Origin: Streptomyces sp. SID13726
Lineage (GTDB): Bacteria; Actinomycetota; Actinomycetes; Streptomycetales; Streptomycetaceae
NCBI RefSeq assembly: GCF_010548375.1
Contig: NZ_JAAGLY010000002.1
Coordinates: 620,001-684,000 of the forward strand
DNA: 64,000 nucleotides
Direction of reading: 5' to 3'
In this document: positions 32,428 through 48,480 of the stretch, one piece after another
Layout of the letters: the number at the start of each line of letters is the position of its first letter
Numbering within the stretch: the first letter of the stretch is position 1
The notes under the pieces: generated by a model
The model's database searches: none
Told to the model about the DNA's origin: nothing
The model's input: the letters and a program-made list of their open reading frames with translations, nothing else
Position numbers and translations under genes: made by a program

Positions 32428-34235
32428 ATGACGGTCCTGCCTGACGACGGGCTCTCGTTGGCCGCCGAGTTCCCTGACGCGACTCTCGAACAGTGGCACG
32501 GCCTGGTGGCCGGCGTCCTGCGGAAGTCGGGCAAGGAAGTCTCCGGCGCGGCAGCTGAGGACGCCCTGTCCACCGCGCTCGAGGACGGGCTGCGCACCCG
32601 CCCCCTGTACACCGCGCACGACGCCGCGCCCGACCCCGGCCTCCCCGGCTTCGCCCCCTTCGTCCGCGCGAGCCGCGCCGTGGGCAACACCACGGGCGGC
32701 TGGGACGTACGGCAGCAGCACCAGGTCGCCGACAACGCGACCGTGCTGGCCGACCTGGAGAACGGCGTCACCTCGCTCTGGCTGGTCACGGGCGCGGGCG
32801 GCATTCCGGTGCCGTCGCTCGACCGGGTCCTGGAAGGGGTCTATCTCGACCTGGCGCCCGTAGCGCTCGACGCGGGCGCCGAAGTCGGGCCCGCCGCACA
32901 GGAGTTGCTGCGGCTGCACGAGGAGCGCGGAGTCGCCCGGGACGCGGCGCGCGGCAGTCTCGGCGCCGACCCGCTGGGCCACGAGGCCCGCACCGGGCGG
33001 GAGTCGGAGTTCGCGCCGGTCGCCGAACTCGCCCTGCGCTGCGCCGAGTCGTACCCGGGCCTGCGGACCCTGACCGTGGACGCGCTGCCGTACCACGAGG
33101 CCGGCGGTTCGGCGGCGCAGGAGCTGGGCTCCTCCCTCGCGACCGGTGTCGCCTATCTGCGGGAGCTGACCGAGGCGGGCCTGAGTGTCGAACAGGCCTG
33201 CGCCCAGCTGGAGTTCCGGTACGCGGCGACGGCCGACCAGTTCCTGACGATCGCCAAGCTGCGGGCGGCCAGGCGTCTTTGGGCGCGGGTGGCCGAGGTG
33301 TGCGGGGCGCCGGGCGCGGGGGCTCAGGTGCAGCACGCGGTGACCTCGACGGTGATGATGACCCGTCGCGATCCGTGGGTGAACATGCTGCGGGCGACGA
33401 TCGCCACGCTGGCCGCCGGGGTCGGCGGCGCCGACGCCGTCACCGTGCTGCCCTTCGACCACACGCTCGGCCTGCCGGACGCGTTCGCCCGGCGTATCGC
33501 CCGCAACACCTCGACGATCCTGGTCGAGGAGTCGCACCTGTCCCGGGTGATCGACCCGGCGGGCGGCTCCTGGTACGTGGAGCGGCTGACCGACGAACTC
33601 GCCGAGGCCGCCTGGCGGTTCTTCCGGACGATCGAGCGCGACGGCGGCCAGGCGGCCGTCCTGCGCTCCGGCCGGCTCCGCACCGACCTGGCCACGACGT
33701 GGGCGGCGCGTTCCAAGAAGCTCGCCACGCGGCGCGAACCCATCACCGGCGTCAGCGAGTTCCCGCACCTCGGCGAGAAGCCGGTGGAGCGCTCCCCCGC
33801 ACCGGCACCCGAGCAGGGCGGCCTGCCGCGCGTGCACCGCGACGAGGCGTACGAGGAGCTGCGCGCCCGCTCCGACGCCCACCTCGCGGCCACCGGGTCC
33901 CGCCCGCGTGTCTTCCTGGCGGCGATCGGCCCCGCCGCCGCCCACACCGCGCGCCTGACCTTCGCCGCCAACCTCTTCCAGGCCGGCGGTGTCGAGCCGG
34001 TCAGCGAGGGCGGCTTCGAGGAGAGCGGCGCCACCGAGGTCTGCCTCTGCTCCAGCGACGCGCTGTACGAGGAGCAGGCCGACGACGTCGCAGGGACCCT
34101 CCGGGCGGCGGGGGCACGGCATGTGTTCCTCGCCGGCCGGCCCGGGCAGTACTCCGGGGTGGACTCCTACGTCTTCGCCGGCTGCGACGCCGTCTCCGTG
34201 CTCACCGCCACCCTCGACCGCATGGGAGTGTCCTG

Positions 34236-34236
<1 letters not shown>
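32428..34236 (+). CDS. mutA: methylmalonyl-CoA mutase small (beta) subunit
   Basis: Non-catalytic subunit of the B12-dependent mutase that interconverts (R)-methylmalonyl-CoA and succinyl-CoA, linking odd-chain and branched substrates to the TCA cycle and supplying polyketide extender units. At 602 residues it has the mutase barrel ([50 protein letters not shown]) and a C-terminal cobalamin-domain remnant ([25 protein letters not shown]) that lacks the DxHxxG cobalamin ligand, as expected for the small subunit. It overlaps mutB by one base (TGATG). Confidence 0.95.
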
Positions 34237-36406
<2,170 letters not shown>

Positions 36407-36410
<4 letters not shown>

Positions 36411-37390
36411 TCGATCTCGACGCGTATGTGAAGGGCGTGCTCGACGGCAAGCGGGCGATCGTGGCCCGCGCCATCACGCTCGTCGAGTCGACGCATCCCC
36501 GGCACCGGTCGCTGGCGCAGGAGTTGCTCACCGAGCTGCTCCCGCACAGCGGCCGGGCGCGGCGGATCGGGGTCAGCGGTGTGCCGGGCGTGGGCAAGTC
36601 GACGTTCATCGACGCGTTCGGCACCATGCTGACCTCGCTGGGGCACCGGGTGGCCGTCCTCGCGGTGGACCCGTCCTCCACGCGTACCGGCGGCTCGATC
36701 CTGGGCGACAAGACCCGGATGGAGCGCCTGGCCGTCGACCCGGACGCCTTCGTACGGCCCTCCCCCACCGCGGGCACGCTCGGCGGGGTGGCCAAGGCGA
36801 CCCGGGAGTCGATCGTGGTGATGGAGGCGGCGGGCTACGACGTCGTGCTCGTCGAGACGGTCGGCGTGGGCCAGTCGGAGACCGCGGTCGCCAACATGGT
36901 CGACTCCTTCCTGCTGCTCACCCTGGCCCGCACCGGTGACCAGTTGCAGGGCATCAAGAAGGGTGTCCTGGAGCTGGCGGACGTGATCGCCGTCAACAAG
37001 GCGGACGGGCCGCACGAGCGTGATGCCCGGGCCGCCGCACGGGAGTTGACGGGCGCGCTGCGTCTGATGCACGGCAAGGACGCCGCCTGGACCCCGCCGG
37101 TGCTCAGTTGCAGCGCCCGCGAGTCGGCGGGCCTGGACACCGTCTGGGAGCGCCTCGAACAGCACCGCGCGCTGCTCGACTCCACGGGCCGCCTCGCCGC
37201 CAAGCGCCGCGACCAGCAGGTCGACTGGACGTGGACGATGGTCCGCGACGAACTCCTCGGCCGGCTGCACGCGGACCCGGCCGTCCGCGCCCTCGCTCCC
37301 GGCCTCGAACAGCGGGTCAGGAACGGCGAGTTGACGGCGACGCTGGCCGCCGAGGAGATCCTGCGGGCGTTCGGGGGCCGAGCGGACTGA
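36407..37390 (+). CDS. meaB: MeaB/ArgK-type G-protein chaperone of methylmalonyl-CoA mutase
   Basis: P-loop GTPase of 327 residues that guards cofactor loading and protects the mutase from inactivation. Walker [10 protein letters not shown] lies at 58-66, followed by [22 protein letters not shown], the switch segment [13 protein letters not shown], and the guanine-specificity motif NKAD in [28 protein letters not shown]-terminal dimerisation helix region follows. GTG 36407 overlaps the mutB stop as GTGA, so mutA-mutB-meaB form one coupled operon. Confidence 0.93.
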
Positions 37391-37394
37391 CACC

Positions 37395-37429
37395 AGGGCT
37401 CCCGCGGGCCGTGCGCCCGAGGGAGCCCT
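37395..37429. terminator. bidirectional hairpin between meaB and cobN
   Basis: AGGGCTCCC (37395-37403) and GGGAGCCCT (37421-37429) pair exactly, with an inner CGGGC/GCCCG stem. It fills the 46-base convergent gap and probably terminates both transcripts. Confidence 0.8.
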
Positions 37430-37436
37430 CGTCACG

Positions 37437-41024
<3,588 letters not shown>

Positions 41025-41069
41025 GCGGCGTCGGCCTTCCTCGGGGTGTCCGCGCCCCGGGCGGTGTCG

Positions 41070-41197
41070 GACGGCGGGAGTTCCTGACTCGCCCGGCCCT
41101 CGCGGGACGGGCTCACAGTGGCGGGACCGCGCCGGAGTCGCACCGGCTTCCTCCCCTGTCGCCGTCGTGGCGTCGGCGGACCGGATGATCCACCGAG
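41070..41197 (-). ncRNA. cobalamin riboswitch upstream of cobN
   Basis: On the minus strand the leader contains the conserved AAGCCGGTGCGACTCCGG core, the GCCACTGTGA element (41113-41122) and the B12 box GAGTCAGGAACTCCCGCC (41073-41090), in the order expected of adenosylcobalamin riboswitches. TACTAT (41202-41207) is a plausible -10, placing the transcript start near 41195. High cobalamin should reduce CobN expression. Confidence 0.9.
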
Positions 41198-41267
41198 GAG
41201 CATAGTAAGGGGCGGGGGAAGAGGGCAGGCCATACAGCCCCGGGGGACGGTGGGTATGCTCGCCGCC

Positions 41268-42530
41268 ATGTCCACGCCGTCCCGCCGTCCGTCGTCCCAG
41301 GCCACAGCCGTCCCCCGGGACCGCGCCGACGCCTGCCCGGGCGCGCTGCGGCTGCACACGGCGGACGACGGCGCGCTCGCGCGGATCCGGATACCCGGGG
41401 GTGTGCTGAGCGTCGGCCAGGCCCGGGAGCTGGGGGCGGCGGCCGGTGAACTGGGCGACGGCGAGCTGCACTTGACCTCGCGGGGCAATGTCCAGCTGCG
41501 CGGTCTGCGGCCCGGCTGCGGCGCGGACCTGGCCGCCCGGCTGGAGTCGGCCGGGCTGCTGCCCTCGTGGCGCCACGAGCGGGTGCGCAATGTCGTGGCC
41601 TCTCCGCTGTCCGGCCTCGACGGCCGGGGCCTGGCCGACGTACGGCCGTGGCTGCGGGCGTTGGACGAGCTGGTCTGTGCGAGCGAGGCGGCGGCCCGGC
41701 TGTCCGGGCGGTTCCTGTTCGCGCTCGACGACGGGCGCGGTGACGTGGCGGGGCTCGGCGCGGACGTGACGCTGCGGGCCGCGCCGGACGGGACCGCGTG
41801 GCTGCGGATCGGCGCCTCGGACGCCGTCGCCGTCGTGAGCGCCGAGGACGCGCCCCGGGCCGTGCTGCTGGCCGCGGAGGTGTTCCTGGAGGCGAGCGGC
41901 GGCCAGGTCTGGCGGGTGGCCGAACTCCCCTGCCCCGCAGATGAGTTGCTGGGCGAGGTCGTACGACGGTCGGGGGCCGTGCAGGCCTCGCCGGTCTGGT
42001 CCCTGGCGGGCGGGCAGCCGTCCCCGGGGCCCGTCACCGGACCCGACGGCACGACAAGCCTGTCGGTCCTCGCCCCGCTGGGCCGTCTGACCGCCGTCCA
42101 GTGGGCCGCGGTGACGGCGGCCGCCTCCGGTGAGCTGCGTCTGACCCCGTGGCGCGGAGTGATCATTCCCACAGTGCCGGCCGACCGGCTCCCCGCACTG
42201 GAATCCTCGGGGCTGGTCACCGACCCGGGCTCCGCCTGGCTCGGTGTCGGCGCCTGCATCGGGCGGCCCGGCTGCGCCAAGTCGCGGGCGGACATCCGTA
42301 CGGACGCGGCCGGCTCGCTCACCACGGGCGGCGGGCTGCCCGCGTACTGGTCCGGCTGCGAGCGGCGCTGCGGCCGGCCGCGCGGTGACCATGTCGACGT
42401 CGTCGCCCGGGACGGCGGCGGCTACCGGATCTCCGTGGTCCGCGGCGGCCGGGAGGACGCCACGACCACGACCGACAACCCCCTTCAGCTCGCCGCCGCA
42501 CTGGCGGCGGCCCGCACGCATGACCAGTAG
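41268..42530 (+). CDS. cobG: precorrin-3B synthase (CobG)
   Basis: Aerobic-pathway monooxygenase converting precorrin-3A to precorrin-3B, a sulfite/nitrite-reductase-like protein with a [4Fe-4S] centre. The protein has about 420 residues; half repeats include [14 protein letters not shown] and [14 protein letters not shown], and the cluster cysteines appear as C330-x5-C336 and C364-x3-C368 ([15 protein letters not shown]). TATGCT at 41255-41260 lies seven bases before ATG 41268 and suggests a leaderless start there; ATG 41256, with GGGGGAC upstream, is the alternative. Divergent from cobN, first gene of cobG-cobH-cobIJ. Confidence 0.9.
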   Translation: MSTPSRRPSSQATAVPRDRADACPGALRLHTADDGALARIRIPGGVLSVGQARELGAAAGELGDGELHLTSRGNVQLRGLRPGCGADLAARLESAGLLPSWRHERVRNVVASPLSGLDGRGLADVRPWLRALDELVCASEAAARLSGRFLFALDDGRGDVAGLGADVTLRAAPDGTAWLRIGASDAVAVVSAEDAPRAVLLAAEVFLEASGGQVWRVAELPCPADELLGEVVRRSGAVQASPVWSLAGGQPSPGPVTGPDGTTSLSVLAPLGRLTAVQWAAVTAAASGELRLTPWRGVIIPTVPADRLPALESSGLVTDPGSAWLGVGACIGRPGCAKSRADIRTDAAGSLTTGGGLPAYWSGCERRCGRPRGDHVDVVARDGGGYRISVVRGGREDATTTTDNPLQLAAALAAARTHDQ

Positions 42531-42537
42531 GAGCACG

Positions 42538-43164
42538 GTGTTCGAGTACGAGAAGGACGGCGCGGCGATCTACCGCCAGTCCTTTGCCACCATCCGCGCG
42601 GAGGCGGACCTCGCGGGGCTGCCCGCCGACGTCGGCCAGGTCGCGGTCCGGATGATCCACGCCTGCGGGATGGTGGACCTCGTGCGGGACCTGTCCTACA
42701 CGCCCGCCGTGGTGGCCCGAGCCCGCGAGGCCCTGCGCTCCGGCGCGCCGATCCTCACGGACGTCCGGATGGTGGCCAGCGGAGTGACCCGCAAGCGGCT
42801 GCCCGCCGACAACGACGTGCTGTGCACGCTCTCCGACCCGGCCGTCCCCGACCTGGCGGCGAAGCTGGGCACCACGCGCAGCGCCGCCGCGCTGGAGCTG
42901 TGGCGGGACCGGCTGGAGGGCGCGGTGGTGGCCGTCGGGAACGCACCGACCGCGCTGTTCCGCCTCCTGGAGATGATCGAGGAGGGCGCGCCCCGGCCGG
43001 CCGCCGTCATCGGCGTTCCGGTGGGCTTCGTGGGCGCCGCCGAGTCGAAGGACGCGCTCGCCGCACATCCGTCCGGCCTTGAGCATCTGATCATCCGTGG
43101 CCGTCGCGGGGGCAGCGCCATCGCCGCCGCCGCGCTCAACGCGATCGCGAGCGAGGAAGAGTGA
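42538..43164 (+). CDS. cobH: precorrin-8X methylmutase (CobH)
   Basis: Moves the methyl group from C11 to C12 of precorrin-8X, giving hydrogenobyrinic acid. 208 residues beginning [25 protein letters not shown], with the conserved catalytic His in [13 protein letters not shown] and the segments [15 protein letters not shown] and [30 protein letters not shown] 42538 is preceded by AGGAG overlapping the cobG stop; ATG 42520 within cobG is an alternative adding six residues. Its stop overlaps the next gene as GTGA. Confidence 0.92.
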   Translation: MFEYEKDGAAIYRQSFATIRAEADLAGLPADVGQVAVRMIHACGMVDLVRDLSYTPAVVARAREALRSGAPILTDVRMVASGVTRKRLPADNDVLCTLSDPAVPDLAAKLGTTRSAAALELWRDRLEGAVVAVGNAPTALFRLLEMIEEGAPRPAAVIGVPVGFVGAAESKDALAAHPSGLEHLIIRGRRGGSAIAAAALNAIASEEE

Positions 43165-44654
43165 GCGGGAAGCTGTACGGCGTCGGGCTGGGCCCCGGCG
43201 ACCCGTCCCTGATGACCGTCCGGGCCGTCGAGGTGATCGCCGAGGCCGATGTGATCGCGTATCACAGTGCCCGGCACGGCAGGTCCATCGCGCGGTCGAT
43301 CGCGGCGAGGCACCTCACGGAACGGCACATCGAGGAGCCGCTGGTCTACCCGGTCACCACCGAGACCACCGATCACCCCGGCGGCTACCGGGGCGCCATC
43401 GACGACTTCTACGCCGAGGCGGCGGAGCGGCTCGCCGCGCACCTCGACGCGGGCCGTACGGTCGCCGTCCTCGCCGAGGGCGACCCGCTCTTCTACGGCT
43501 CCTACATGCACATGCACAAGCGGCTCGCCGACCGCTACGACACCGAGGTCATCCCCGGTGTCACCTCCGTGTCCGCCGCCGCGGCCCGCCTGGGCACCCC
43601 GCTCGCGGAGGGCGAGGAGGTGCTGACGATCCTGCCGGGCACGCTGCCCGAGGAGGAGCTGGCCGCCCGGCTCGCCGCCACCGACGCGGCCGTGGTGATG
43701 AAGCTGGGCCGCACCTTCACCAAGGTCCGCGGTGCGCTGGAGAGTTCGGGGCGGCTCGCCGAGGCCCGGTACGTCGAGCGGGCCACCATGAGCGGTGAGC
43801 GGCTGGCCGAACTCGCCGACGTGACACCGGAGTCGGTGCCGTACTTCGCGGTGGCCGTGCTGCCGAGCCAGGTCGACGCCGAGCCTCCCGTACGGGAGCT
43901 GGGCGAGGTCGTCGTGGTCGGTACCGGTCCGGCCGGGCCGCTGTGGCTGACGCCCGAGACGCGGGGCGCGCTGGCCGCCGCCGACGATCTGGTCGGCTAC
44001 ACCACCTACCTGGACCGGGTGCCGGTCCGTCCCGGTCAGCTGCGGCACGGCTCGGACAACCGGGTGGAGGCCGAGCGCGCCGAGTTCGCGCTCCAGCTCG
44101 CCCGGCGGGGGCGGCGGGTGGCCGTCGTCTCCGGGGGCGACCCGGGGGTCTTCGCGATGGCCACGGCCGTCCTGGAGGCCGCCTCGGAGCAGGAGTACGC
44201 CGACATCCCGGTGCGGGTGCTGCCGGGGGTGACCGCCGCCAACGCGGCCGCCGCGCGCGCGGGCGCCCCGCTCGGGCACGACTACGCCACGATCTCCCTC
44301 TCCGACCGGCTCAAGCCCTGGGGGGTCATCGCCGAGCGGCTGCACGCGGCGGCCGCGGCCGACCTGGTGCTCGCCCTGTACAACCCCGGCTCCCGCAGCC
44401 GCACTTGGCAGGTCGGCAAGGCGCGTGAGCTGCTTCTGGAGCACCGGGCGCCGGACACCCCGGTCGTGGTCGCGCGGGACGTCGGCGGCTCCGACGAGCG
44501 GGTGCGGATCGTACGGCTGGCCGACCTGGACCCGGCCGAGGTCGACATGCGCACGATCCTGCTGGTGGGTTCCTCGCAGACTCGGACCGTGCGGCGCGGG
44601 AACGGCGAGGAGATCGTCTGGACGCCTCGCCGCTATCCGGAGCCGGGCGTGTAG
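43161..44654 (+). CDS. cobIJ: fused precorrin-2 C20- / precorrin-3B C17-methyltransferase (CobI-CobJ)
   Basis: Bifunctional SAM-dependent enzyme of 497 residues. The CobI half (about 1-240) starts with [20 protein letters not shown] and contains [18 protein letters not shown] and [17 protein letters not shown]; the CobJ half (about 246-497) starts with [35 protein letters not shown] and contains [16 protein letters not shown] and [13 protein letters not shown]. Fusion of these consecutive methyltransferases is common in actinobacteria. Between the two activities CobG acts, so the operon encodes three successive ring-modification steps plus CobH. Confidence 0.93.
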   Translation: MSGKLYGVGLGPGDPSLMTVRAVEVIAEADVIAYHSARHGRSIARSIAARHLTERHIEEPLVYPVTTETTDHPGGYRGAIDDFYAEAAERLAAHLDAGRTVAVLAEGDPLFYGSYMHMHKRLADRYDTEVIPGVTSVSAAAARLGTPLAEGEEVLTILPGTLPEEELAARLAATDAAVVMKLGRTFTKVRGALESSGRLAEARYVERATMSGERLAELADVTPESVPYFAVAVLPSQVDAEPPVRELGEVVVVGTGPAGPLWLTPETRGALAAADDLVGYTTYLDRVPVRPGQLRHGSDNRVEAERAEFALQLARRGRRVAVVSGGDPGVFAMATAVLEAASEQEYADIPVRVLPGVTAANAAAARAGAPLGHDYATISLSDRLKPWGVIAERLHAAAAADLVLALYNPGSRSRTWQVGKARELLLEHRAPDTPVVVARDVGGSDERVRIVRLADLDPAEVDMRTILLVGSSQTRTVRRGNGEEIVWTPRRYPEPGV

Positions 44655-44666
44655 CGGTCGCGTCCC

Positions 44667-45290
44667 TCACACGTGCTGTCCGGCGGGGAAGCCGGTCCAG
44701 CGCAGGTCGGCCGGCAGATGCCGCATGTCGTTGCTGACGACGAGGGTGGCGGGGCGGCCGGGCGCGTACCGGATGACGGTGAGGGCGGCGTTGGCGTGGT
44801 TCAGGCCGAGCCAGCGCCACTCCGGCGCGAGCAGGGCGTCCCGGACCAGCCAGGCGACCAGGAAGTTGTGGGTGACGACCAGTTCGTGGCGGTCCTCGGT
44901 GCCGGCCACGGGTCCGGTGAACAGCTCCTGCGCGCGGCGGGCCAGTACGGGTCCTTGTGCGCGTTCCTCGTCGGTGACGTCGGCGAGGAAGCGGAGGAAG
45001 AAGTCCGCGGAGTCGGCGGGGAGTTCGGCCCGCGCCGGGAAGTGGGGGACGTAGTCGCCGGCCGCCGCCTCCTGACGCAGGGGTACGTTCCCGAGCTGGT
45101 CGGCGACCAGCCGCGCGGTCTGCCGGGCACGGGGCAGCGGGCTGTGGTGGACGGCCGTGAGCGGGACGCCCCGCAGGCGCTGTCCGAGCAGGGCGGCCTG
45201 CCGGCGGCCGTTGTCCGAGAGCCCGCTCTGGTCCTGCGTCGCCTCGCCGTGCCGGGCGAGGTAGAGGTGACGGGTGGCCGTGCCGGTCAT
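44667..45290 (-). CDS. histidine phosphatase (phosphoglycerate-mutase-like), CobC-type candidate
   Basis: A 207-residue branch-1 histidine phosphatase with the catalytic LARHGEA motif (His14), the second Arg/His region SPLPRARQTARLVADQL and the partner His in LVVTHNFLVAWLV. In B12 clusters such proteins often dephosphorylate alpha-ribazole phosphate or adenosylcobalamin phosphate; position in this block suggests that role, but the family is broad. It ends 12 bases from the convergent cobIJ stop. Confidence 0.75.
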   Translation of the reverse strand: MTGTATRHLYLARHGEATQDQSGLSDNGRRQAALLGQRLRGVPLTAVHHSPLPRARQTARLVADQLGNVPLRQEAAAGDYVPHFPARAELPADSADFFLRFLADVTDEERAQGPVLARRAQELFTGPVAGTEDRHELVVTHNFLVAWLVRDALLAPEWRWLGLNHANAALTVIRYAPGRPATLVVSNDMRHLPADLRWTGFPAGQHV

Positions 45291-45374
45291 CGCACACTCC
45301 TGGGCGTCCGCTGTCGGTCCTGTGCCCCGGGGGACGCCGCCGCCTTCCGTGCCGGTTCCCTCGGCCTCGCGGCG

Positions 45375-46529
45375 CTATTCGGCGCCCTGTTCGGCGGGGA
45401 CGGCTCCCTGGGCCAGGCCCGCGGTCCACTTCTCCTCGATGCGGCCGACCTTCCACACCAGCAGGGCGACGACCCAGGTGGCGAAGAACAGGCCGACGAT
45501 GACGTATCCGACGATGTTGAGGTCGAGGCCGGAGACCCAGTCCCAGAAGGGGCCGTGCAGGTTCGCCTTGTCGGCGATCAGGCCCAGGAGTTCGACCGTG
45601 CCGATGAGGAGGGCGACGGCGACGGACAGGCCGGTGATGGTGAGGTTGTAGTAGACCTTGCGGACCGGCTTGGAGAAGGCCCAGCCGTAGGCGAAGTTCA
45701 TGAACGAGCCGTCGATCGTGTCCAGCAGCGACATGCCGGCCGCGAACAGGACCGGCAGGCAGAGAATCGCGTACCAGGGCAGTCCGGAGGCGGCGCCGGA
45801 GCCGGCGAGGACGAGCAGCGCGATCTCGGTGGCGGTGTCGAAGCCGAGGCCGAACAGCAGGCCCAGCGGGTACATCTGCCAGGGCTTGGTGATCGACTTC
45901 ATGACGCGGCCGAGGAGGCGGTTCATGAAGCCGCGCTTGTCGAGCTGCTCCTCAAGCGCGGCCTCGTCGAAGTGGCCGGTGCGCATCTGCCGGAAGACCT
46001 TCCAGATGCCGGCCAGGATCACGATGTTGATGATCGCGATGACGTAGAGGAAGGTGCCGGAGACGGTGGTGCCGATCCAGCCCGTGACGTCGTGCAGCCC
46101 GGAGTCGTCGTTCTGGACCGGGTCCGCGAGCGCCTTGACGCCGAGGGAGAGCAGGAAGGCCAGCGCGAAGACGATGCTGGAGTGGCCGAGGGAGAACCAG
46201 AAACCCACCGAGAGCGGGCGCTGGCCGTCGTTCATCAGCTTGCGGGTGGTGTTGTCGATCGCCGCGATGTGGTCGGCGTCGAAGGCGTGCCGCATGCCGA
46301 GGGTGTACGCGGTGACCCCGATGCCGATGCCGAACGTCTTGGTGCCGAGGTCGTAGTGCTCGGGTGCGACGATCGCGACCAGGGTGAACCAGCCGATGAC
46401 GTGCAGGGCGAGGATGAACGCGGCCATGCCGGCGAGGCTCGTCCACTCCTTGCGGGTCATGGAGGTGCGCACGCGGTGCCAGGTCGGGGAGGGGATCTTC
46501 TCAGCCACACGCACCAGCTTGCTGCACAT
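45375..46529 (-). CDS. nickel/cobalt permease, NiCoT family
   Basis: Secondary transporter for Ni2+/Co2+ of 384 residues with eight predicted membrane segments. The family signature in TM2, RHAFDADHIAAIDN (H-x4-D-H), is intact, as are LGHSSIVFALAFLLSLG and LGFDTATEIALLVLAG. ATG 46529 is chosen; a short hydrophilic N-terminus (CSKLVRVAEKIPSPTWHRVR) precedes TM1. The start codon lies inside a dyad CTGCA-N7-TGCAG (46523-46539), which could be a metalloregulator site. Placement in the cob block suggests cobalt supply for CobN in addition to cbiMNQO. Confidence 0.88.
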   Translation of the reverse strand: MCSKLVRVAEKIPSPTWHRVRTSMTRKEWTSLAGMAAFILALHVIGWFTLVAIVAPEHYDLGTKTFGIGIGVTAYTLGMRHAFDADHIAAIDNTTRKLMNDGQRPLSVGFWFSLGHSSIVFALAFLLSLGVKALADPVQNDDSGLHDVTGWIGTTVSGTFLYVIAIINIVILAGIWKVFRQMRTGHFDEAALEEQLDKRGFMNRLLGRVMKSITKPWQMYPLGLLFGLGFDTATEIALLVLAGSGAASGLPWYAILCLPVLFAAGMSLLDTIDGSFMNFAYGWAFSKPVRKVYYNLTITGLSVAVALLIGTVELLGLIADKANLHGPFWDWVSGLDLNIVGYVIVGLFFATWVVALLVWKVGRIEEKWTAGLAQGAVPAEQGAE

Positions 46530-46573
46530 AGGTTGCAGGTAACACTGGTCCGCGGCAAAGCTCGGGTCAGGTT

Positions 46574-47323
46574 TCAGCCAGCGTCCGGGAAAGTGCTGAC
46601 CAGCCACTCCCGCGCCTGTTCGGGGCCCTCGACGACCCGTACCCCCTCGGGCACCGGCGGCCTGCGCACCACGACCACGGGCAGCCCGGCCTCGCGGGCC
46701 GCGGTCAGTTTCGGCGCGGTGGCCGCTCCCCCGCTGTCCTTCGTCACGACGACGTCGATCCGGTGCCGGCGCAGCAGCTCCCGCTCCCCCTCCAGCGTGA
46801 AGGGGCCGCGGTCGAGCAGCACCTCCGTCCGGGGCGGGACGGGCGGCTCCGGCGCGTCCACGGACCGTACGAGGAACCACAGGTCGGTCAGGTCCGCGAA
46901 GGCGGCCAGGCCCATGCGCCCGGTGGTCAGGAACACCCGTCCGCCGAGCCCGGGCAGCAGCAGCGCCGCCTGCTCCAGGGAGCCGGTCTCGTGCCAGTCG
47001 TCACCCGGCACGGGGACCCAGCCGGGCCGCCGGAGCGCGAGCAGGGGAACATGGGCGGTGGCGGCGGCCAGCGCCGCGTTGAAACTGATGGTCCCGGCGA
47101 AAGGGTGCGTGGCGTCGATGAGCGCGTCCACCTCGTGCTCGCGCAGCCACCGCGCGAGGCCCTCGGCCCCGCCGAATCCGCCCACGCGCACCTCGCCGGG
47201 CGGCAGCCGGGGTGCGGCCACCCGGCCGGCCAGGGAGTTCGTCACCCTGAGGCCACTTCCGGCCGCCAGCAGCTCGGCGAGGCGGCGGGCCTCGGTGGTG
47301 CCGCCCAGGATCAGTACGTGCAC
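46574..47323 (-). CDS. cobK: precorrin-6A reductase (CobK)
   Basis: NADPH-dependent reductase acting on the corrin ring, 249 residues from GTG 47323. N-terminal HVLILGGTTEARRLAELLAAG, then VNSLAGRVA-type and VDALIDATHPFAGTISFNAALAAA, LALRRPGWVPV, and C-terminal VVVTKDSGGAATAPKLTAAREAGLPVVVVRRP are typical. It is divergent from cbiD with only 18 bases between start codons, so each promoter must lie inside the other gene. Confidence 0.92.
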   Translation of the reverse strand: MHVLILGGTTEARRLAELLAAGSGLRVTNSLAGRVAAPRLPPGEVRVGGFGGAEGLARWLREHEVDALIDATHPFAGTISFNAALAAATAHVPLLALRRPGWVPVPGDDWHETGSLEQAALLLPGLGGRVFLTTGRMGLAAFADLTDLWFLVRSVDAPEPPVPPRTEVLLDRGPFTLEGERELLRRHRIDVVVTKDSGGAATAPKLTAAREAGLPVVVVRRPPVPEGVRVVEGPEQAREWLVSTFPDAG

Positions 47324-47341
47324 GAGAGTTCGGTTCCCTTC

Positions 47342-48457
47342 ATGAATGAGCCCAAGGGCGGTCGCGGCGCCCAGCTGAAGCACACCGGTCTACGGCCCGG
47401 CTGGACCACCGGCGCCTGCGCGACCGCGGCGACGACGGCCGCGTACACCGCGCTGCTGACCGGTGATTTCCCCGACCCGGTGACGATCACCCTGCCCAAG
47501 GGGCAGACACCGGCGTTCGCCCTGGCGGCCGAGGAGCTGATGGACGGACACGCCATGGCCGGGATCGTGAAGGACGCGGGCGACGACCCGGACGTCACCC
47601 ACGGCGCGCTGGTCCGCGCCACGGTACGGCGACTGCCCGCCGGGGCCGGGGTGGTCTTCAGGGCGGGGCCCGGGGTGGGCACGGTCACCCGGCCCGGACT
47701 GCCCCTGCCGGTCGGCGAACCGGCCGTCAACCCGGTGCCCCGTCAGATGATGCGGGACCACGTCGCCGAGGTCGCCGCGCGGCACGGCGGCACGGGTGAC
47801 GTCGAGATCACCGTCTCCGTGGACCACGGCGAGGAGATCGCCCGCTCCACCTGGAATCCGCGTCTCGGTATCCTCGGCGGGCTGTCCATCCTGGGGACCA
47901 CGGGGATCGTGGTGCCGTACTCCTGCTCGGCGTGGATCGACTCCATCCGGCGCGGGGTGGACGTGGCCCGGGCGGCGGGGCGCACCCATGTGGCCGGCTG
48001 CACGGGCTCGACCTCGGAGAAGACGGTCGTCGCCGCGTACGGGCTGCCCGAGGACGCGCTGCTCGACATGGGCGACTTCGCGGGCGCGGTCCTGAAGTAC
48101 GTCCGCCGCCATCCGGTGGACCGGCTGACGATCTGCGGCGGCTTCGCCAAGCTCTCCAAGCTGGCCGCCGGCCATCTGGACCTGCACTCCGCCCGCTCCC
48201 AGGTCGACAAGGGCTTCCTCGCCGGACTGGCCCGCCGGGGCGGTGCGGACGCGGCCCTGGCCGGCGAGGTCGCGGAGGCCAACACGGGGCTGGCCGCCCT
48301 CCAGCTGTGCGCGGCGGCCGGGGTCCCGCTCGGCGACCTGGTGGCCGTCGCCGCCCGCGACGAGGCCCTGGCGGTGCTGCGGGGCGCGCCCGTCGCGGTG
48401 GACGTGATCTGCATCGACCGGGCGGGGACGATCGTGGGCCGCAGCGCGGTGGCCTGA
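47342..48457 (+). CDS. cbiD: cobalt-precorrin-5B C1-methyltransferase (CbiD)
   Basis: Methylates C1 of the corrinoid ring after loss of the C20 fragment. 371 residues from ATG 47342: LRPGWTTGACATAATTAAYTALLTG near the N-terminus, PRLGILGGLSILGTTGIVVPYSCSAWIDSI, GCTGSTSEKT and ICGGFAKLSKLAAGHLDLHS are family hallmarks. CbiD belongs to the anaerobic route, where it does the job that CobF does in the aerobic one; here it sits among aerobic-route genes and no cobF is in the window. A hairpin follows the stop. Confidence 0.92.
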   Translation: MNEPKGGRGAQLKHTGLRPGWTTGACATAATTAAYTALLTGDFPDPVTITLPKGQTPAFALAAEELMDGHAMAGIVKDAGDDPDVTHGALVRATVRRLPAGAGVVFRAGPGVGTVTRPGLPLPVGEPAVNPVPRQMMRDHVAEVAARHGGTGDVEITVSVDHGEEIARSTWNPRLGILGGLSILGTTGIVVPYSCSAWIDSIRRGVDVARAAGRTHVAGCTGSTSEKTVVAAYGLPEDALLDMGDFAGAVLKYVRRHPVDRLTICGGFAKLSKLAAGHLDLHSARSQVDKGFLAGLARRGGADAALAGEVAEANTGLAALQLCAAAGVPLGDLVAVAARDEALAVLRGAPVAVDVICIDRAGTIVGRSAVA

Positions 48458-48480
48458 CCGGGGGCTCGGAGCCCGCCCGG
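48458..48480. terminator. hairpin after cbiD
   Basis: CCGGG/CCCGG outer and GGGCT/AGCCC inner pairings directly after the cbiD stop, in the convergent gap with the small ORF that follows cobM. Confidence 0.5.

Noticed and set aside
33279..34235. Upstream extension of mutB through mutA
   Set aside because: The extension is Arg/Gly-rich shadow of mutA; mutB begins at ATG 34236, overlapping the mutA stop, and gives the expected length.
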